From Hydrogenophilales bacterium (GTDB taxonomy: Bacteria; Pseudomonadota; Gammaproteobacteria; Burkholderiales; Thiobacillaceae), in contig JACPYT010000011.1 of assembly GCA_016195805.1 (NCBI GenBank), positions 1 to 64,000 on the forward strand: a stretch of 64,000 nucleotides of DNA. Direction: 5' to 3'. The notes under the pieces were generated by a model, which saw only the letters and a list, made by a program, of their open reading frames with translations, made no database searches and was not told the DNA's origin. Positions 47,987-56,425 of the stretch are shown here, one piece after another (position 1 is the first letter of the stretch; every line of letters begins with the position of its first letter). Position numbers and translations under genes: made by a program.

Positions 47987-48056
47987 TTAGAAATTCGCCA
48001 CGCAGATCTCATAGTCGAGTGGAAGGGACGCTTTGATTTTTGCTGATATCAACAAC
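47987..48056 (-). pseudogene. Remnant of a fourth PEP-CTERM-type gene
   Basis: About 57 nt (47993-48050) align with the interior of PEP-CTERM gene 3 (around 48499-48554) with roughly ten mismatches and one inserted base. Translated, SAKIKASLPLDYEICVANF matches the parent's SKIKATLPLTDVTSMANF, then stops. The rest of the 47765-48229 interval shows no gene; it contains two hairpins. Confidence 0.65.
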
Positions 48057-48069
48057 ATCGACATCGCAC

Positions 48070-48096
48070 AAAAAAAGACTCGCCAAAGGGCGAGCC
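48070..48096 (-). terminator. Rho-independent terminator downstream of PEP-CTERM gene 3
   Basis: Minus strand GGCTCGCC-CTTT-GGCGAGTC followed by TTTTTTTGTGC, about 134 nt after the gene 3 stop. Confidence 0.85.
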
Positions 48097-48125
48097 AAAA
48101 TTGCGCGTGAACGCAACCGGTCTGC

Positions 48126-48157
48126 GTGCTCCCGACGACGCGTGCCGTCGGGAGCAC
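48126..48157. repeat. Perfect 12-bp inverted repeat
   Basis: GTGCTCCCGACG - 8-nt loop - CGTCGGGAGCAC, between PEP-CTERM gene 3 and its terminator. No T run follows on either strand, so it is not a terminator by itself. It may be a 3' stabilising hairpin or a protein-binding palindrome. Confidence 0.7.
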
Positions 48158-48229
48158 ACGTGATGCACACAACTAATCACTCATTATTGAGTTGATTTTT
48201 TTGTTTATTATAAATTGCATTGCTGTCCA

Positions 48230-48946
48230 TTACATCTTGGCACGACGGCGCACGGCGACCCCCACCAGCCCCAGACCCGCCAACATCATGGCGTAGGTCG
48301 AGGGCTCAGGCACGGGCGCCATAACCACGTTCAAGCCAACGAATTTTTTCTCGATGAAGGCGGCACTGCCGGACGTCAGACTGCTGGCCAACAGGATGTT
48401 TTCGATGGTGACGTTGACGCCGCCAACGATGCCATCCGCCCCACCCCAGCCGGCCGGGATCGCGACGCCGGCAAGGGATGTCCAGTCGGTGGTCTCAAAA
48501 TTCGCCATGCTGGTCACATCGGTGAGTGGCAGGGTCGCCTTGATTTTGCTGATGGCAGCTGGCGCTAGCGGCGATTCGAGGTCACGCACGTAGAGTTTCC
48601 CGCCCACCGCCACACTGGCGCCGGCACCCATGTTGTAGTAATCGCCATTTTCGGTCAGGTTGACAGCCGACACCAGGTAGCCGGGATTGGCATTGACCAT
48701 GATGTTGAAGGTCTGGCTGGCCGACGCGAGTCCCGACCCATTGAAGGACTGCGCCTTGTAAGTGGTGGGCGTAAAATACAACGTGTCACCTATCACAGTG
48801 GGTGCGCCGAACAGCCCGCTGAGGGCGCTGTCGAACGTGAAGCTGGCCGTTGTGCCCGCCAAAGTGACGGTCGCCGCGAAAGCAGCTCCGGAAATGGTTT
48901 GGCCCAGCAAGAGAATGCCGACAGCCAGTTTGTTCATGCGTTTCAT
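48230..48946 (-). CDS. PEP-CTERM sorting-domain protein 3
   Basis: 238 aa from MKRMNKLAVGILLLGQ with RBS AAGGAG 6 nt upstream; the 54-residue longer ORF is not used. Signal peptide ends near AAFA. The mature region is Gly/Ala/Ser/Thr-rich without a recognised domain. The C-terminal signal VPEPSTYAMMLAGLGLVGV then RRRAKM is canonical. It is a likely XrtB substrate. Confidence 0.93.
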   Translation of the reverse strand: MKRMNKLAVGILLLGQTISGAAFAATVTLAGTTASFTFDSALSGLFGAPTVIGDTLYFTPTTYKAQSFNGSGLASASQTFNIMVNANPGYLVSAVNLTENGDYYNMGAGASVAVGGKLYVRDLESPLAPAAISKIKATLPLTDVTSMANFETTDWTSLAGVAIPAGWGGADGIVGGVNVTIENILLASSLTSGSAAFIEKKFVGLNVVMAPVPEPSTYAMMLAGLGLVGVAVRRRAKM

Positions 48947-49060
48947 GGATTGCTCCTTAAATCGTAGTTGGGGCCGAGGGAAACCCCCAGGCAATTCATC
49001 CAGGCTGTTATTTGCAAATGCGCCAGCCGTCATTAATCTAAGTAGTTCAGCCTTGCGGCT

Positions 49061-49075
49061 GCATCCTGTGTTCCC
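49061..49075 (-). promoter_or_regulatory. Weak sigma54-like element before PEP-CTERM gene 3
   Basis: Minus strand GGGAACACAGGATGCA keeps GG-N10-GC spacing and sits about 115 nt from the start codon, the same distance as in genes 1 and 2. It has about four mismatches to the consensus. Position is the main support. Confidence 0.35.
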
Positions 49076-49130
49076 AATGACCAGGCGCAAACACGCCCGA
49101 TCCAACACGACTCAGCGCACGCCAGAGAGT

Positions 49131-49600
49131 TCTGCAAAAAACACGCAGCGCCAAACTGGCGTGCGCATGAGACATCGCGGGGCAAACGCCCAGCGAAACA
49201 GGATTAGAAGAGGTAGAGACCCCCTCTGGCGCCAAACCCTCAACGCCTACTGCTATTCACGCGCACTGCTTATTACTTTATTTTTCGCTAGTCAGTGATG
49301 TGGCGCGCCTGCTTGTGCGCTACACCCCGATGCTGTTTTCAAATGCTTTTTTGACCACTTGTTTTTCGCCTTGCGGCTCGTCTACTCCTGTCCGCCTCCC
49401 CCAACAAACCAAAAAGGGGAATCGACCCAAGCACACGACGATACGTAATCTGCAAACCGGAATGCGGCGCAGCACCGTTTCGGCGTGCGCATGAGATATC
49501 GTTGAACGCAAATTCAACAATCGCAGGATGGTGCAGGCCCCTGGATCGAGCTTGCCCGGGCATCAAAACCACCGATGCCCCACTGCTATTCACGCGCACT
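49131..49600. repeat. Two copies of an imperfect direct repeat
   Basis: Copy A at 49131-49267 and copy B at 49449-49600 share the blocks TCTGCAAA, GGCGTGCGCATGAGA(C/T)ATCG and ACTGCTATTCACGCGCACT in the same order and strand. The intervening parts are diverged. They lie in the 1.07 kb gene-poor stretch 48947-50018 between PEP-CTERM gene 3 and the pil genes. No convincing ORF covers both copies. No transposase is present. Confidence 0.65.
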
Positions 49601-50018
49601 AATTGTTGCGTTGTTTTTAACTGCTTGTTTTTATGTTGCAAGCCTTCGAATCTGTCGTCCAAATGGCCCGCATCAAAATAAGCAGAAGTTATGCCGAATC
49701 ACTCACTGAATAAATAAGCGACTGTATTGTCTGGTGTTTTTTATGTCGAGCCCCCACAACTCGAAACGCATTCGCACGTGATGTAAAAAATCTCGACAAT
49801 TGATCGAGGCCTACGCTTTAAGAAGTTGCAAAGAATCAATGTGTCATGCCGGGAATGCTTCAAGAAAAAATCCGACACCACGCAAGCCCCGCGATAGTTG
49901 CAATAGATAAGGGCGGTACCTCCCTTCTTCTCGTTACGCCGGCGGCCACGGAAAGCCGACGCACCAAGCCTGCCGGGGCTCTGCCATGCTATGCTGAGCG
50001 CCATTTGGAGGAGACAGC
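49601..50018. other. Gene-poor DNA upstream of the pilS-pilR block
   Basis: AT-richer DNA (especially 49600-49830) without a supported coding sequence. An extended -10-like TGCTATGCT near 49987-49995 precedes the PP0621 gene, but no good -35 box is evident. The antisense ORF 49741-50004 has no supporting features. Confidence 0.5.
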
Positions 50019-50243
50019 GTGTTCAAGCTTCTGCTGCTGATTGCGATAGGTTTTGTGGTGCTGGCGCTGTTCCGCGCCTATCAGCGCTCGCTCGGCCAAC
50101 CGCCCTCATCCGCACGCGAAAATACCGTCGAGGACATGGTGAAATGTGCGCATTGCGGCGTGAACCTGCCGCGCAGCGAGGCCATTTATTCCGGCGGCGA
50201 CTTCTTCTGCACCCCCGAGCACCGGCAACTCGGCAGGAAATGA
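50019..50243 (+). CDS. PP0621 family protein
   Basis: 74 aa, GTG start after GGAGGAG. One N-terminal membrane helix (about 3-19), then a short zinc-ribbon-like part with CAHCG and FCTPEH. PP0621-type proteins are found just upstream of pilS in many betaproteobacteria; the function is unknown. The stop overlaps the pilS start (ATGA), so it is co-translated with the kinase. Confidence 0.87.
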   Translation: MFKLLLLIAIGFVVLALFRAYQRSLGQPPSSARENTVEDMVKCAHCGVNLPRSEAIYSGGDFFCTPEHRQLGRK

Positions 50244-51820
50244 ACGCAGCGGCGACGCCGACGCTGCGCCCGATCTCGCCGGGCTATTTCGCGTCCCATT
50301 GGCGCAGCCTCGACTACTTCAATCTGTATCGCCTGACGCTGGCGGTGGCGCTGGTGTTCACCGGCATCCTGTTCAGCACGTCGGATCTGTTCCGGGAAGG
50401 CGCGAGCGAGCGCTTCCAGGGGTATGCCTATGCCTATCTGGTGATCGCGGCGCTGTTCGTGCTGGGCATCCGCGCGCGCTGGCCGGGATTCCAGATCCAG
50501 CTCACCACGCACATCACCGCCGACATCGTGCTGATCATGCTGATGATGTCGACCAGCACGCAACTGGCAGGCGGCATGGGCCTGTTGCTGGCGATTTCCA
50601 TCGCTTCGGGCGGCCTGGTCGGCAGCGGCCGGCTGACGCTGCTGTATGCCGCCATGGCATCGATCGCCGTGTTGCTGCAGCATGGCTTCAGCATCCTGGG
50701 TGGCAGCGAAGTCACTGACAGTTTTTTCCAGGTCGGCCTGCTGTGCGCGGGCTATTTCGCCATCGGCTTGCTGGCGCACGCCTTGACGCTGCGCGCACTG
50801 CGCTCCGAAAGACTGGCGCAGCAGCAGGCAGACGAGCTGGCGCTGTTGAACCGCATCAACACCCTGGCCATCGAGAATTCGCCCGACGGGCTGCTGGCGG
50901 TTCGCGGAGACAGCGTCGTGCGGCATGCCAGCCCGCGCGCCGTGACGCTGCTCGGCATCACAACAGAGGTGACGCCGGGCAGCACTCGTCTGGAGGATCT
51001 CTCACCGGAGCTGGCGCGCCGGTCTCAGCAGATGCGTCCCGGAGCAACGCTCACCCTGAACACCGCGGCCGCGCAATTGCGGGTGCGCTGCATCCCGCTG
51101 GAGACGCCGGACAACAGCCGCGTGCTGGTGCTGGAAGACCAGAGCCAGGCGGCGCAGGCGGCGCAGCGGCTGAAGCTGGCGGCGCTGGGACGGCTTACCG
51201 CCAACATCGCGCACGAAATCCGCAACCCGCTGTCGGCGATCAGCCATGCCGCGCAGCTGCTGGGCGAGGAGTCGCACGACGCCACACAGACCCGGTTGAC
51301 CGGGATCATCGAAAACAACGCCCGCCGGCTCGACCGCCTGGTGGAAGAGGTGCTGACGCTCAACCGTCGCGACCGTCTCAACCCAGTCAGCTTCGATGCC
51401 GCGACGCTCCACATGCTGATCGACGAACTGCGCCAGACTGAAGAAATCCCGGCGGACGCCGTCATAGTCAGCATGCCCGACACCCTGCACTTCCAGTTCG
51501 ATCCAGATCATCTGCGCCAGATCGTGTGGAATCTCCTGCGCAACGCCTGGCGTTACAGTCGCAAACAGGCGGGCAGCCTCCGTTTCAGCGCACAGACACC
51601 GGGCGACAGCGTTCAACTCGATATCGAGGACGATGGTCCCGGGCTGCCGCCGGAACATCAGGGCAAGCTGTTCGAGCCCTTCTTCACCACCGATGCGCAG
51701 GGAACCGGGCTGGGGCTGTTCCTGGCGCGCGAACTGGCCGAAGCCAACCATGCGACGCTGGCCTATGTCCCCGGCGCGAGCGGTGCGCGCTTCCGGCTGA
51801 GCCTGCGCGGGAGCGAATGA
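50240..51820 (+). CDS. pilS: Sensor histidine kinase PilS
   Basis: 526 aa. About six N-terminal membrane helices (about 28-190), a PAS-like domain (about 215-320), then HisKA with the phospho-acceptor His in NIAHEIRNPLSAI and HATPase with NLLRNAWRYS (N box), DIEDDGPGLP (G1) and GTGLGLFLARELAE (G2). PilS with PilR controls pilin expression through sigma54. The start is set by the ATGA overlap with the PP0621 gene; the longer track ORF is not used. Confidence 0.93.
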   Translation: MNAAATPTLRPISPGYFASHWRSLDYFNLYRLTLAVALVFTGILFSTSDLFREGASERFQGYAYAYLVIAALFVLGIRARWPGFQIQLTTHITADIVLIMLMMSTSTQLAGGMGLLLAISIASGGLVGSGRLTLLYAAMASIAVLLQHGFSILGGSEVTDSFFQVGLLCAGYFAIGLLAHALTLRALRSERLAQQQADELALLNRINTLAIENSPDGLLAVRGDSVVRHASPRAVTLLGITTEVTPGSTRLEDLSPELARRSQQMRPGATLTLNTAAAQLRVRCIPLETPDNSRVLVLEDQSQAAQAAQRLKLAALGRLTANIAHEIRNPLSAISHAAQLLGEESHDATQTRLTGIIENNARRLDRLVEEVLTLNRRDRLNPVSFDAATLHMLIDELRQTEEIPADAVIVSMPDTLHFQFDPDHLRQIVWNLLRNAWRYSRKQAGSLRFSAQTPGDSVQLDIEDDGPGLPPEHQGKLFEPFFTTDAQGTGLGLFLARELAEANHATLAYVPGASGARFRLSLRGSE

Positions 51821-53139
51821 GGATGGCGACGAGCCCGCGCATTCTGCTGGTGGACGACGAGCCCGACCTGCTCGACCTGATGGAGCTCACCCTGGTCAAG
51901 ATGGGGCTAGAGACCGACCGCGCCGCGAGCGTAGCGGAGGCGCAGACCCGGCTGGCCAAGACGCGTTATGACCTGTGCCTGACCGACATGCGGCTGGGCG
52001 ATGGCGAGGGACTGGAGGTGATTGCCTGTGCCAGCGCGCTGGCCTTGCCGGTGCCCGTGGCGGTCATCACCGCCTACGGCAATGCCGGCAATGCAGTGGC
52101 AGCACTGAAAGCGGGGGCCTTCGATTACCTGGCCAAACCGGTGGCGCTCGACCAGTTGCGCGCGCTGGTCAAATCCGCGCTGAAAATACCCGAATCCGTC
52201 CAGGCGGACGATCCGGCGCGCGATCTGATCGGCCGATCCACCGTCATGCAGGACATCCGCGCACGCATCGCCAAACTCGCACGCACCCAGGCGCCGGTGC
52301 ACATCGCCGGCGAATCGGGCAGCGGCAAGGAACTCGCAGCACGGCTGATCCACCGTCTCGGCAATCGTTCGGACAAACCCTTCGTCGCGGTCAACTGCGG
52401 CGCGATTCCCGAAACCCTGATGGAAAGCGAGTTTTTCGGCTATCGCAAGGGTGCCTTCACCGGCGCCGATGCCGATCGTGGCGGCTTCTTCCAGGCGGCC
52501 GACGGCGGCACCCTGTTTCTCGACGAGGTGGCCGATCTGCCGCTGTCGATGCAGGTGAAGCTGTTGCGCGTGCTGCAGGAAAAGAGGGTACGCAAGGTCG
52601 GCGCCACCGCCGAAGAACCGGTCGACGTGCGCATCATCAGCGCCACGCATCAGAACCTGTCGGCGCTGGTGGAGGCCGGCCGCTTCCGCCAGGACCTGTA
52701 TTACCGGCTGAACGTGATCGATCTCGTCATGCCCAGCCTGCGCGACCGCGCCGAGGACATCCCGGAGATGGCGCGTTTCCTGCTCGACAAGCTGGGTGGT
52801 ACCGACGTCAAACTGGATCGCGACGCGGAGAAGGCGCTCTGCGCCTATGCCTTCCCCGGCAACGTGCGCGAACTGGAAAACACGCTGGAGCGTGCGCTGG
52901 CGCTGTGCGAAGACCAGCACATCAGTGCTGCCGACCTCAATCTGGCGCCAGCCCTGCCCGCTGCCGGCGCCCCGCCCGGCAGCAAATACCCGCTGCAGGA
53001 CTATCTCGACCAGATGGAGCGCGCCGCCATTCTCGAAGCGCTCGAGCAGACGCGCTACAACAAGACCGCCGCCGCCCGCGTGCTCGGCGTCACCTTCCGC
53101 AGCCTGCGCTACCGGCTCGAACGGCTGGGGATCGAATAG
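51817..53139 (+). CDS. pilR: Sigma54-dependent response regulator PilR
   Basis: 440 aa from ATG 51817, overlapping the pilS stop (ATGA); ATG 51823 is also possible. Receiver domain with DDEPD and phospho-acceptor Asp in LTDMRLGD. AAA+ domain with Walker A GESGSGKE, the sigma54-contact loop GAFTGA and Walker B TLFLDEVADL. A Fis-type HTH closes the protein (NKTAAARVLGVTFRSLRYRL). It activates sigma54 promoters; whether it also serves the PEP-CTERM promoters in this window is open. Confidence 0.94.
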   Translation: MRMATSPRILLVDDEPDLLDLMELTLVKMGLETDRAASVAEAQTRLAKTRYDLCLTDMRLGDGEGLEVIACASALALPVPVAVITAYGNAGNAVAALKAGAFDYLAKPVALDQLRALVKSALKIPESVQADDPARDLIGRSTVMQDIRARIAKLARTQAPVHIAGESGSGKELAARLIHRLGNRSDKPFVAVNCGAIPETLMESEFFGYRKGAFTGADADRGGFFQAADGGTLFLDEVADLPLSMQVKLLRVLQEKRVRKVGATAEEPVDVRIISATHQNLSALVEAGRFRQDLYYRLNVIDLVMPSLRDRAEDIPEMARFLLDKLGGTDVKLDRDAEKALCAYAFPGNVRELENTLERALALCEDQHISAADLNLAPALPAAGAPPGSKYPLQDYLDQMERAAILEALEQTRYNKTAAARVLGVTFRSLRYRLERLGIE

Positions 53140-53171
53140 GGCCGCGCGTCCGTAGTGTTGTCCCCACCCTG

Positions 53172-53210
53172 CACATTAAAAAACCCGCCAAGTGCGGGTT
53201 TTTTAATGTG
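53172..53210. terminator. Bidirectional terminator between pilR and tRNA-Thr
   Basis: Perfect 17-bp stem CACATTAAAAAACCCGC / GCGGGTTTTTTAATGTG with a 5-nt loop. A T run follows the GC core on both strands, so it can end both the rightward pilR and leftward tRNA transcripts. Confidence 0.93.
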
Positions 53211-53214
53211 TTCG

Positions 53215-53290
53215 TGGTGCCGCTTGTCGGAATCGAACTGACGACCTACCGCTTACAAGGCGGTTGCTCTACCAACTGAGCTAAAGCGGC
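53215..53290 (-). tRNA. tRNA-Thr (anticodon TGT)
   Basis: 76 nt with encoded CCA. Minus strand GCCGCTTTAGCTCAGTTGGTAGAGC..., anticodon arm CCGCC-TTGTAAG-CGG gives TGT, reading ACA. T-arm GTTCGATTC. All four stems close, including the acceptor GCCGCTT/AAGCGGC. Confidence 0.98.
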
Positions 53291-53332
53291 GACGGGCGAC
53301 ATTATAGCGATGCCGCGCGAAGGATTGGGCGA

Positions 53333-53749
53333 TTACTTGACGACCTTGAGCGAGGGTTTGCCTCGGGGGGGTATGGGCGCATCGCCTGGCGGGGGCGGGG
53401 GCGCCTGCTCAGGTGACCCGGGTGGCTCGGGGACATCGACCGGTTCGAAATGCAGGCCCTGGCCATTCTCGCGCGCGAAGATTGCGGCCACCCGGTCAAC
53501 CGGAATGGCTATCTCGTGCGAGACCCCGCCGAAGCGCGCGGAAAACTGGATCCAGTCGTTGTCCAGCGTGAGATTGCGGGTGGCGCCGGCACTGACGTTC
53601 AGCACGATCTGGCCGTCCTTGACGAAACCGGGCGGCACCCGCGTGCGGCCATCGACCGCAACGAGCAGCTGCGGGGTATAGCCCGAGTCCGCGCACCATT
53701 CGTACAGGGCGCGGATCAGGTACGGCTTGGTTGAAATCTCGGCCACCAC
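53333..53749 (-). CDS. sspB: ClpXP adaptor SspB
   Basis: 138 aa. The globular part (1-100) matches SspB: KPYLIRALYEWCADSGYTPQL, VPPGFVKDGQIVLNVS and WIQFSARFGGVSHEI. The tail is Pro-rich and ends GKPSLKVVK, the ClpX-binding XB-like peptide. It tethers ssrA-tagged and other substrates to ClpXP. It is 9 nt downstream of sspA, the usual pair. Confidence 0.95.
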   Translation of the reverse strand: MVAEISTKPYLIRALYEWCADSGYTPQLLVAVDGRTRVPPGFVKDGQIVLNVSAGATRNLTLDNDWIQFSARFGGVSHEIAIPVDRVAAIFARENGQGLHFEPVDVPEPPGSPEQAPPPPPGDAPIPPRGKPSLKVVK

Positions 53750-53758
53750 CCTGCCCGT

Positions 53759-54358
53759 TTACTTGCGCAACGCCTTTTCGGTGGGCGTCAGCGCATTGAT
53801 GAAGGCCGGACGGCTGAACAGGCGCTCGCGGTACTTCAGCACCGGTGCGGCCACTTTGGGCAGCTCGATGCCGTAATGCTCGAGGCGCCAGAGCAGCGGG
53901 GCGATCGCCACATCCAGCATGGAGAACTCGTCGTTCATCAGGTACTTCTGCTTGGTGAGGATGGGCGTGAGCTGCGAGAGACTGTCGCGGATTTCCTGGC
54001 GCGCCTTGTCCGAGGCCTTGCCGAGGCTGTGCTCGAGCGTGTTGACGTGCGTGAACAGGTCGTGCTCGAAATTGAACAGCACCAGGCGGGCGCGGGCGCG
54101 CATGACCGGATCCGGCGGCATCAGCTGCGGATGCGGGAAGCGCTCGTCGATGTATTCGTTGATGATGTTGGATTCGGTCAGAACCAGGTCGCGTTCGACC
54201 AGCACCGGCATCTTGCCGCTGGGGCTGATGCTGGCGATTTCTTCCGGCTTGTTGTGCATGTCCACATCGATGACTTCAAAGTCCATGTCCTTTTCGAACA
54301 GGACGATGCGGCAGCGATGGCTGTACGGATCGGTACTTCCGGAATACAGGGTCATCAT
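53759..54358 (-). CDS. sspA: Stringent starvation protein A
   Basis: 199 aa, glutathione-S-transferase fold: thioredoxin-like N-terminus (MTLYSGSTDPYSHRCRIVLFEK; SGKMPVLVERDLVLTESNIINEYIDE) and an all-helical C-terminal half. SspA binds RNA polymerase and alters transcription in stationary phase and stress. The start could be either of two adjacent ATG codons. Confidence 0.95.
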   Translation of the reverse strand: MMTLYSGSTDPYSHRCRIVLFEKDMDFEVIDVDMHNKPEEIASISPSGKMPVLVERDLVLTESNIINEYIDERFPHPQLMPPDPVMRARARLVLFNFEHDLFTHVNTLEHSLGKASDKARQEIRDSLSQLTPILTKQKYLMNDEFSMLDVAIAPLLWRLEHYGIELPKVAAPVLKYRERLFSRPAFINALTPTEKALRK

Positions 54359-54404
54359 GGCGGGGGCTCCCTCTCGTGTTGCAAGTATTGCGTGTGTTTA
54401 AAGC

Positions 54405-54443
54405 TTAAAACGCCAACAGCCGGACACAGTCCGGCTGTTGGCG
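54405..54443 (-). terminator. Terminator after petABC
   Basis: Perfect 15-bp stem CGCCAACAGCCGGAC / GTCCGGCTGTTGGCG with a 3-nt loop, followed on the minus strand by TTTTAAGC. It lies 17 nt past the petC stop and separates petABC from sspA. Confidence 0.88.
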
Positions 54444-54459
54444 AACGGCAAGGCCGGGA

Positions 54460-55185
54460 TCAGTGAACGTCTTTCCAGAACTCTTTCTTCAGGTAATAGG
54501 CCACCACGAAGAAGAACGCCAGGAATGCCAGGACGACCAAGCCGAGCTTCTGGCGCTCGAGCTGGGCGGGTTCGCCCATCCACGTCAGGTAGTTGACCAG
54601 GTCGCCGACCATGGCGTCGTATTCGGCCAGAGTCACGCTGCCGGGCTTGGCCAGTTCGAGGTGATCGATGACCTCATGCTCGCCCTCCTTCTTCTTGACC
54701 GGAACCATTTCGCCCTGCAGGCTCCACAGCACGTGCGGCATCGCGACCTTGTCGAACACGACGTTATTCCAGCCGGTAGGACGCGAATCGTCACGATAGA
54801 AGCTGCGCAGATAGGTATACAGCCAATCGGAGCCGCGTGCACGCGCGATCACGCTGAGATCGGGCGGAGCGGAGCCGAACCAGCCCTTGGCCTCTTTCTT
54901 GTCCATGCCGACGGTCATGGTTTCGCCCGGCTTTTCAGCCGCGAACATCAGATTCTCCTTGATCTGATCTTCGGTCAGCCCCAGATCCTCCATGCGCGAG
55001 TAACGCATGGCGGCCGCGCTGTGGCAGTTGAGACAGTAGTTCACAAAAATACGTGCACCACGCTGCAGGGATGCCTGGTCGGACAGGTTGACGGGCGCCT
55101 TGTCCAGACGCGGGCCTTCCTCGGAGGCGAAAGCGATGACGGGCACCGCCATCAGCAGCAAAAGAAAATTTTTCAAGCGTTTCAT
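54460..55185 (-). CDS. petC: Cytochrome c1 of the bc1 complex
   Basis: 241 aa with a signal peptide (MKRLKNFLLLLMAVPVIAFA). Haem-binding CLNCH at about 52-56, the Met-ligand region KVAMPHVLW, and a C-terminal anchor helix (LGLVVLAFLAFFFVVAYYL). It passes electrons from the Rieske centre to a soluble cytochrome c. Its ATG directly follows the petB stop (TAAATG). Confidence 0.97.
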   Translation of the reverse strand: MKRLKNFLLLLMAVPVIAFASEEGPRLDKAPVNLSDQASLQRGARIFVNYCLNCHSAAAMRYSRMEDLGLTEDQIKENLMFAAEKPGETMTVGMDKKEAKGWFGSAPPDLSVIARARGSDWLYTYLRSFYRDDSRPTGWNNVVFDKVAMPHVLWSLQGEMVPVKKKEGEHEVIDHLELAKPGSVTLAEYDAMVGDLVNYLTWMGEPAQLERQKLGLVVLAFLAFFFVVAYYLKKEFWKDVH

Positions 55186-56421
55186 TTAGCCAGTCACCCT
55201 TTCCGGTTCCGGTTTGGTTTTGTCAATCGAGGTATACCAGGGCATCAACAGGAAAAACAGGAAGTAAATCACCGAGAATGTCTGGGCAAGAATCGTCGCC
55301 ACCGGGGAGGGCGGCAACAGGCCAAGGTAGCCAAGGCCGACGAAGGACACGACGAACAACGCCAGCATGAGCTTGTAGATCGGGCCGCGATAGCGGATCG
55401 ACTTGACTTTGCCGCGATCCAGCCAGGGCAGGAAGAAGATCAGCACGATCGACATGCCCATCGCCACCACGCCCGGGAACTGCGAGCCGAACATCGGCGG
55501 CACTGCACGCAGAATCGCGTAGAACGGGGTGAAGTACCACAGCGGGGCGATATGCGGCGGGGTCTTCAGCGGGTCGGCCGGGATGAAGTTGTTGCCTTCG
55601 AGGAAATAGCCGCCCATGGTCGGACCGAAGAACACGATCGCCGAGAAGACCATCAGGAAGACGATTACACCGACGATGTCCTTCACCGTGTAGTACGGAT
55701 GGAAGGGAATGCCGTCGAGCGGAATGTGCGTAACCGGGTCTTTCTTCTTCTTGATCTCGATGCCGTCTGGGTTGTTTGAACCGACTTCGTGCAGCGCGAC
55801 CAGGTGCACCGCAACCAGCGCAATCAGCACCAGCGGCAATGCGATGACGTGGAAGGCGAAGAAGCGGTTCAAGGTGGCGTCGGAGATCACGTAGTCGCCG
55901 CGAATCCAGATCGACAGGTCGTCGCCGACGAAGGGCACGGCAGCGAACAGGTTGACGATCACCTGGGCGCCCCAGTAGGACATCTGCCCCCACGGCAACA
56001 GGTAGCCGAGGAAGGCTTCGGCCATCAGCGCCAGATAGATCAGCACGCCGAAGATCCAGATCAGCTCGCGCGGCTTGCGGTAGGAACCGTACATCAGGCC
56101 GCGGAACATGTGCAGGTAGACGACGACGAAGAACATCGAGGCGCCGGTGGAGTGCATGTAGCGGATCAGCCAGCCCCAGTCGACGTCGCGCATGATGTAC
56201 TCGACGGAGAGGAAGGCGAGCCCCGAATCCGGCTTGTAGTTCATGGTGAGGAAGATGCCGGTGACGATCTGCATCACCAGCACGAGCAGCGCCAGCGATC
56301 CGAAGAAGTACCAGAAGTTGAAGTTCTTGGGCGCGTAGTACTCGGACAGGTGCGCCTTGTAGGTGGCGGTGAGGGGGAAGCGGTCATCGACCCAACCCAT
56401 CACTTTTTGCAGGGCAGACAT
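55186..56421 (-). CDS. petB: Cytochrome b of the bc1 complex
   Basis: 411 aa, eight membrane helices. Haem ligands are in the RYMHSTGASMFFVVVYLHMFRG helix and the FHVIALPLVLIALVAVHLVALH helix. The Qo-site PEWY motif is PLWY here (PHIAPLWYFTPFYA), which departs from the usual Glu at that position. Four nt downstream of petA. Confidence 0.96.
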   Translation of the reverse strand: MSALQKVMGWVDDRFPLTATYKAHLSEYYAPKNFNFWYFFGSLALLVLVMQIVTGIFLTMNYKPDSGLAFLSVEYIMRDVDWGWLIRYMHSTGASMFFVVVYLHMFRGLMYGSYRKPRELIWIFGVLIYLALMAEAFLGYLLPWGQMSYWGAQVIVNLFAAVPFVGDDLSIWIRGDYVISDATLNRFFAFHVIALPLVLIALVAVHLVALHEVGSNNPDGIEIKKKKDPVTHIPLDGIPFHPYYTVKDIVGVIVFLMVFSAIVFFGPTMGGYFLEGNNFIPADPLKTPPHIAPLWYFTPFYAILRAVPPMFGSQFPGVVAMGMSIVLIFFLPWLDRGKVKSIRYRGPIYKLMLALFVVSFVGLGYLGLLPPSPVATILAQTFSVIYFLFFLLMPWYTSIDKTKPEPERVTG

Positions 56422-56425
56422 TTAT

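Noticed and set aside
49339-50004. Minus-strand ORFs 49339-49662 and 49741-50004
   Set aside because: No RBS, no recognisable family, and the first only partly follows the direct repeat, which is better described as a repeat.
54463-55779. 438-aa plus-strand ORF
   Set aside because: Antisense to cytochrome c1 and cytochrome b, which are certain on the other strand.
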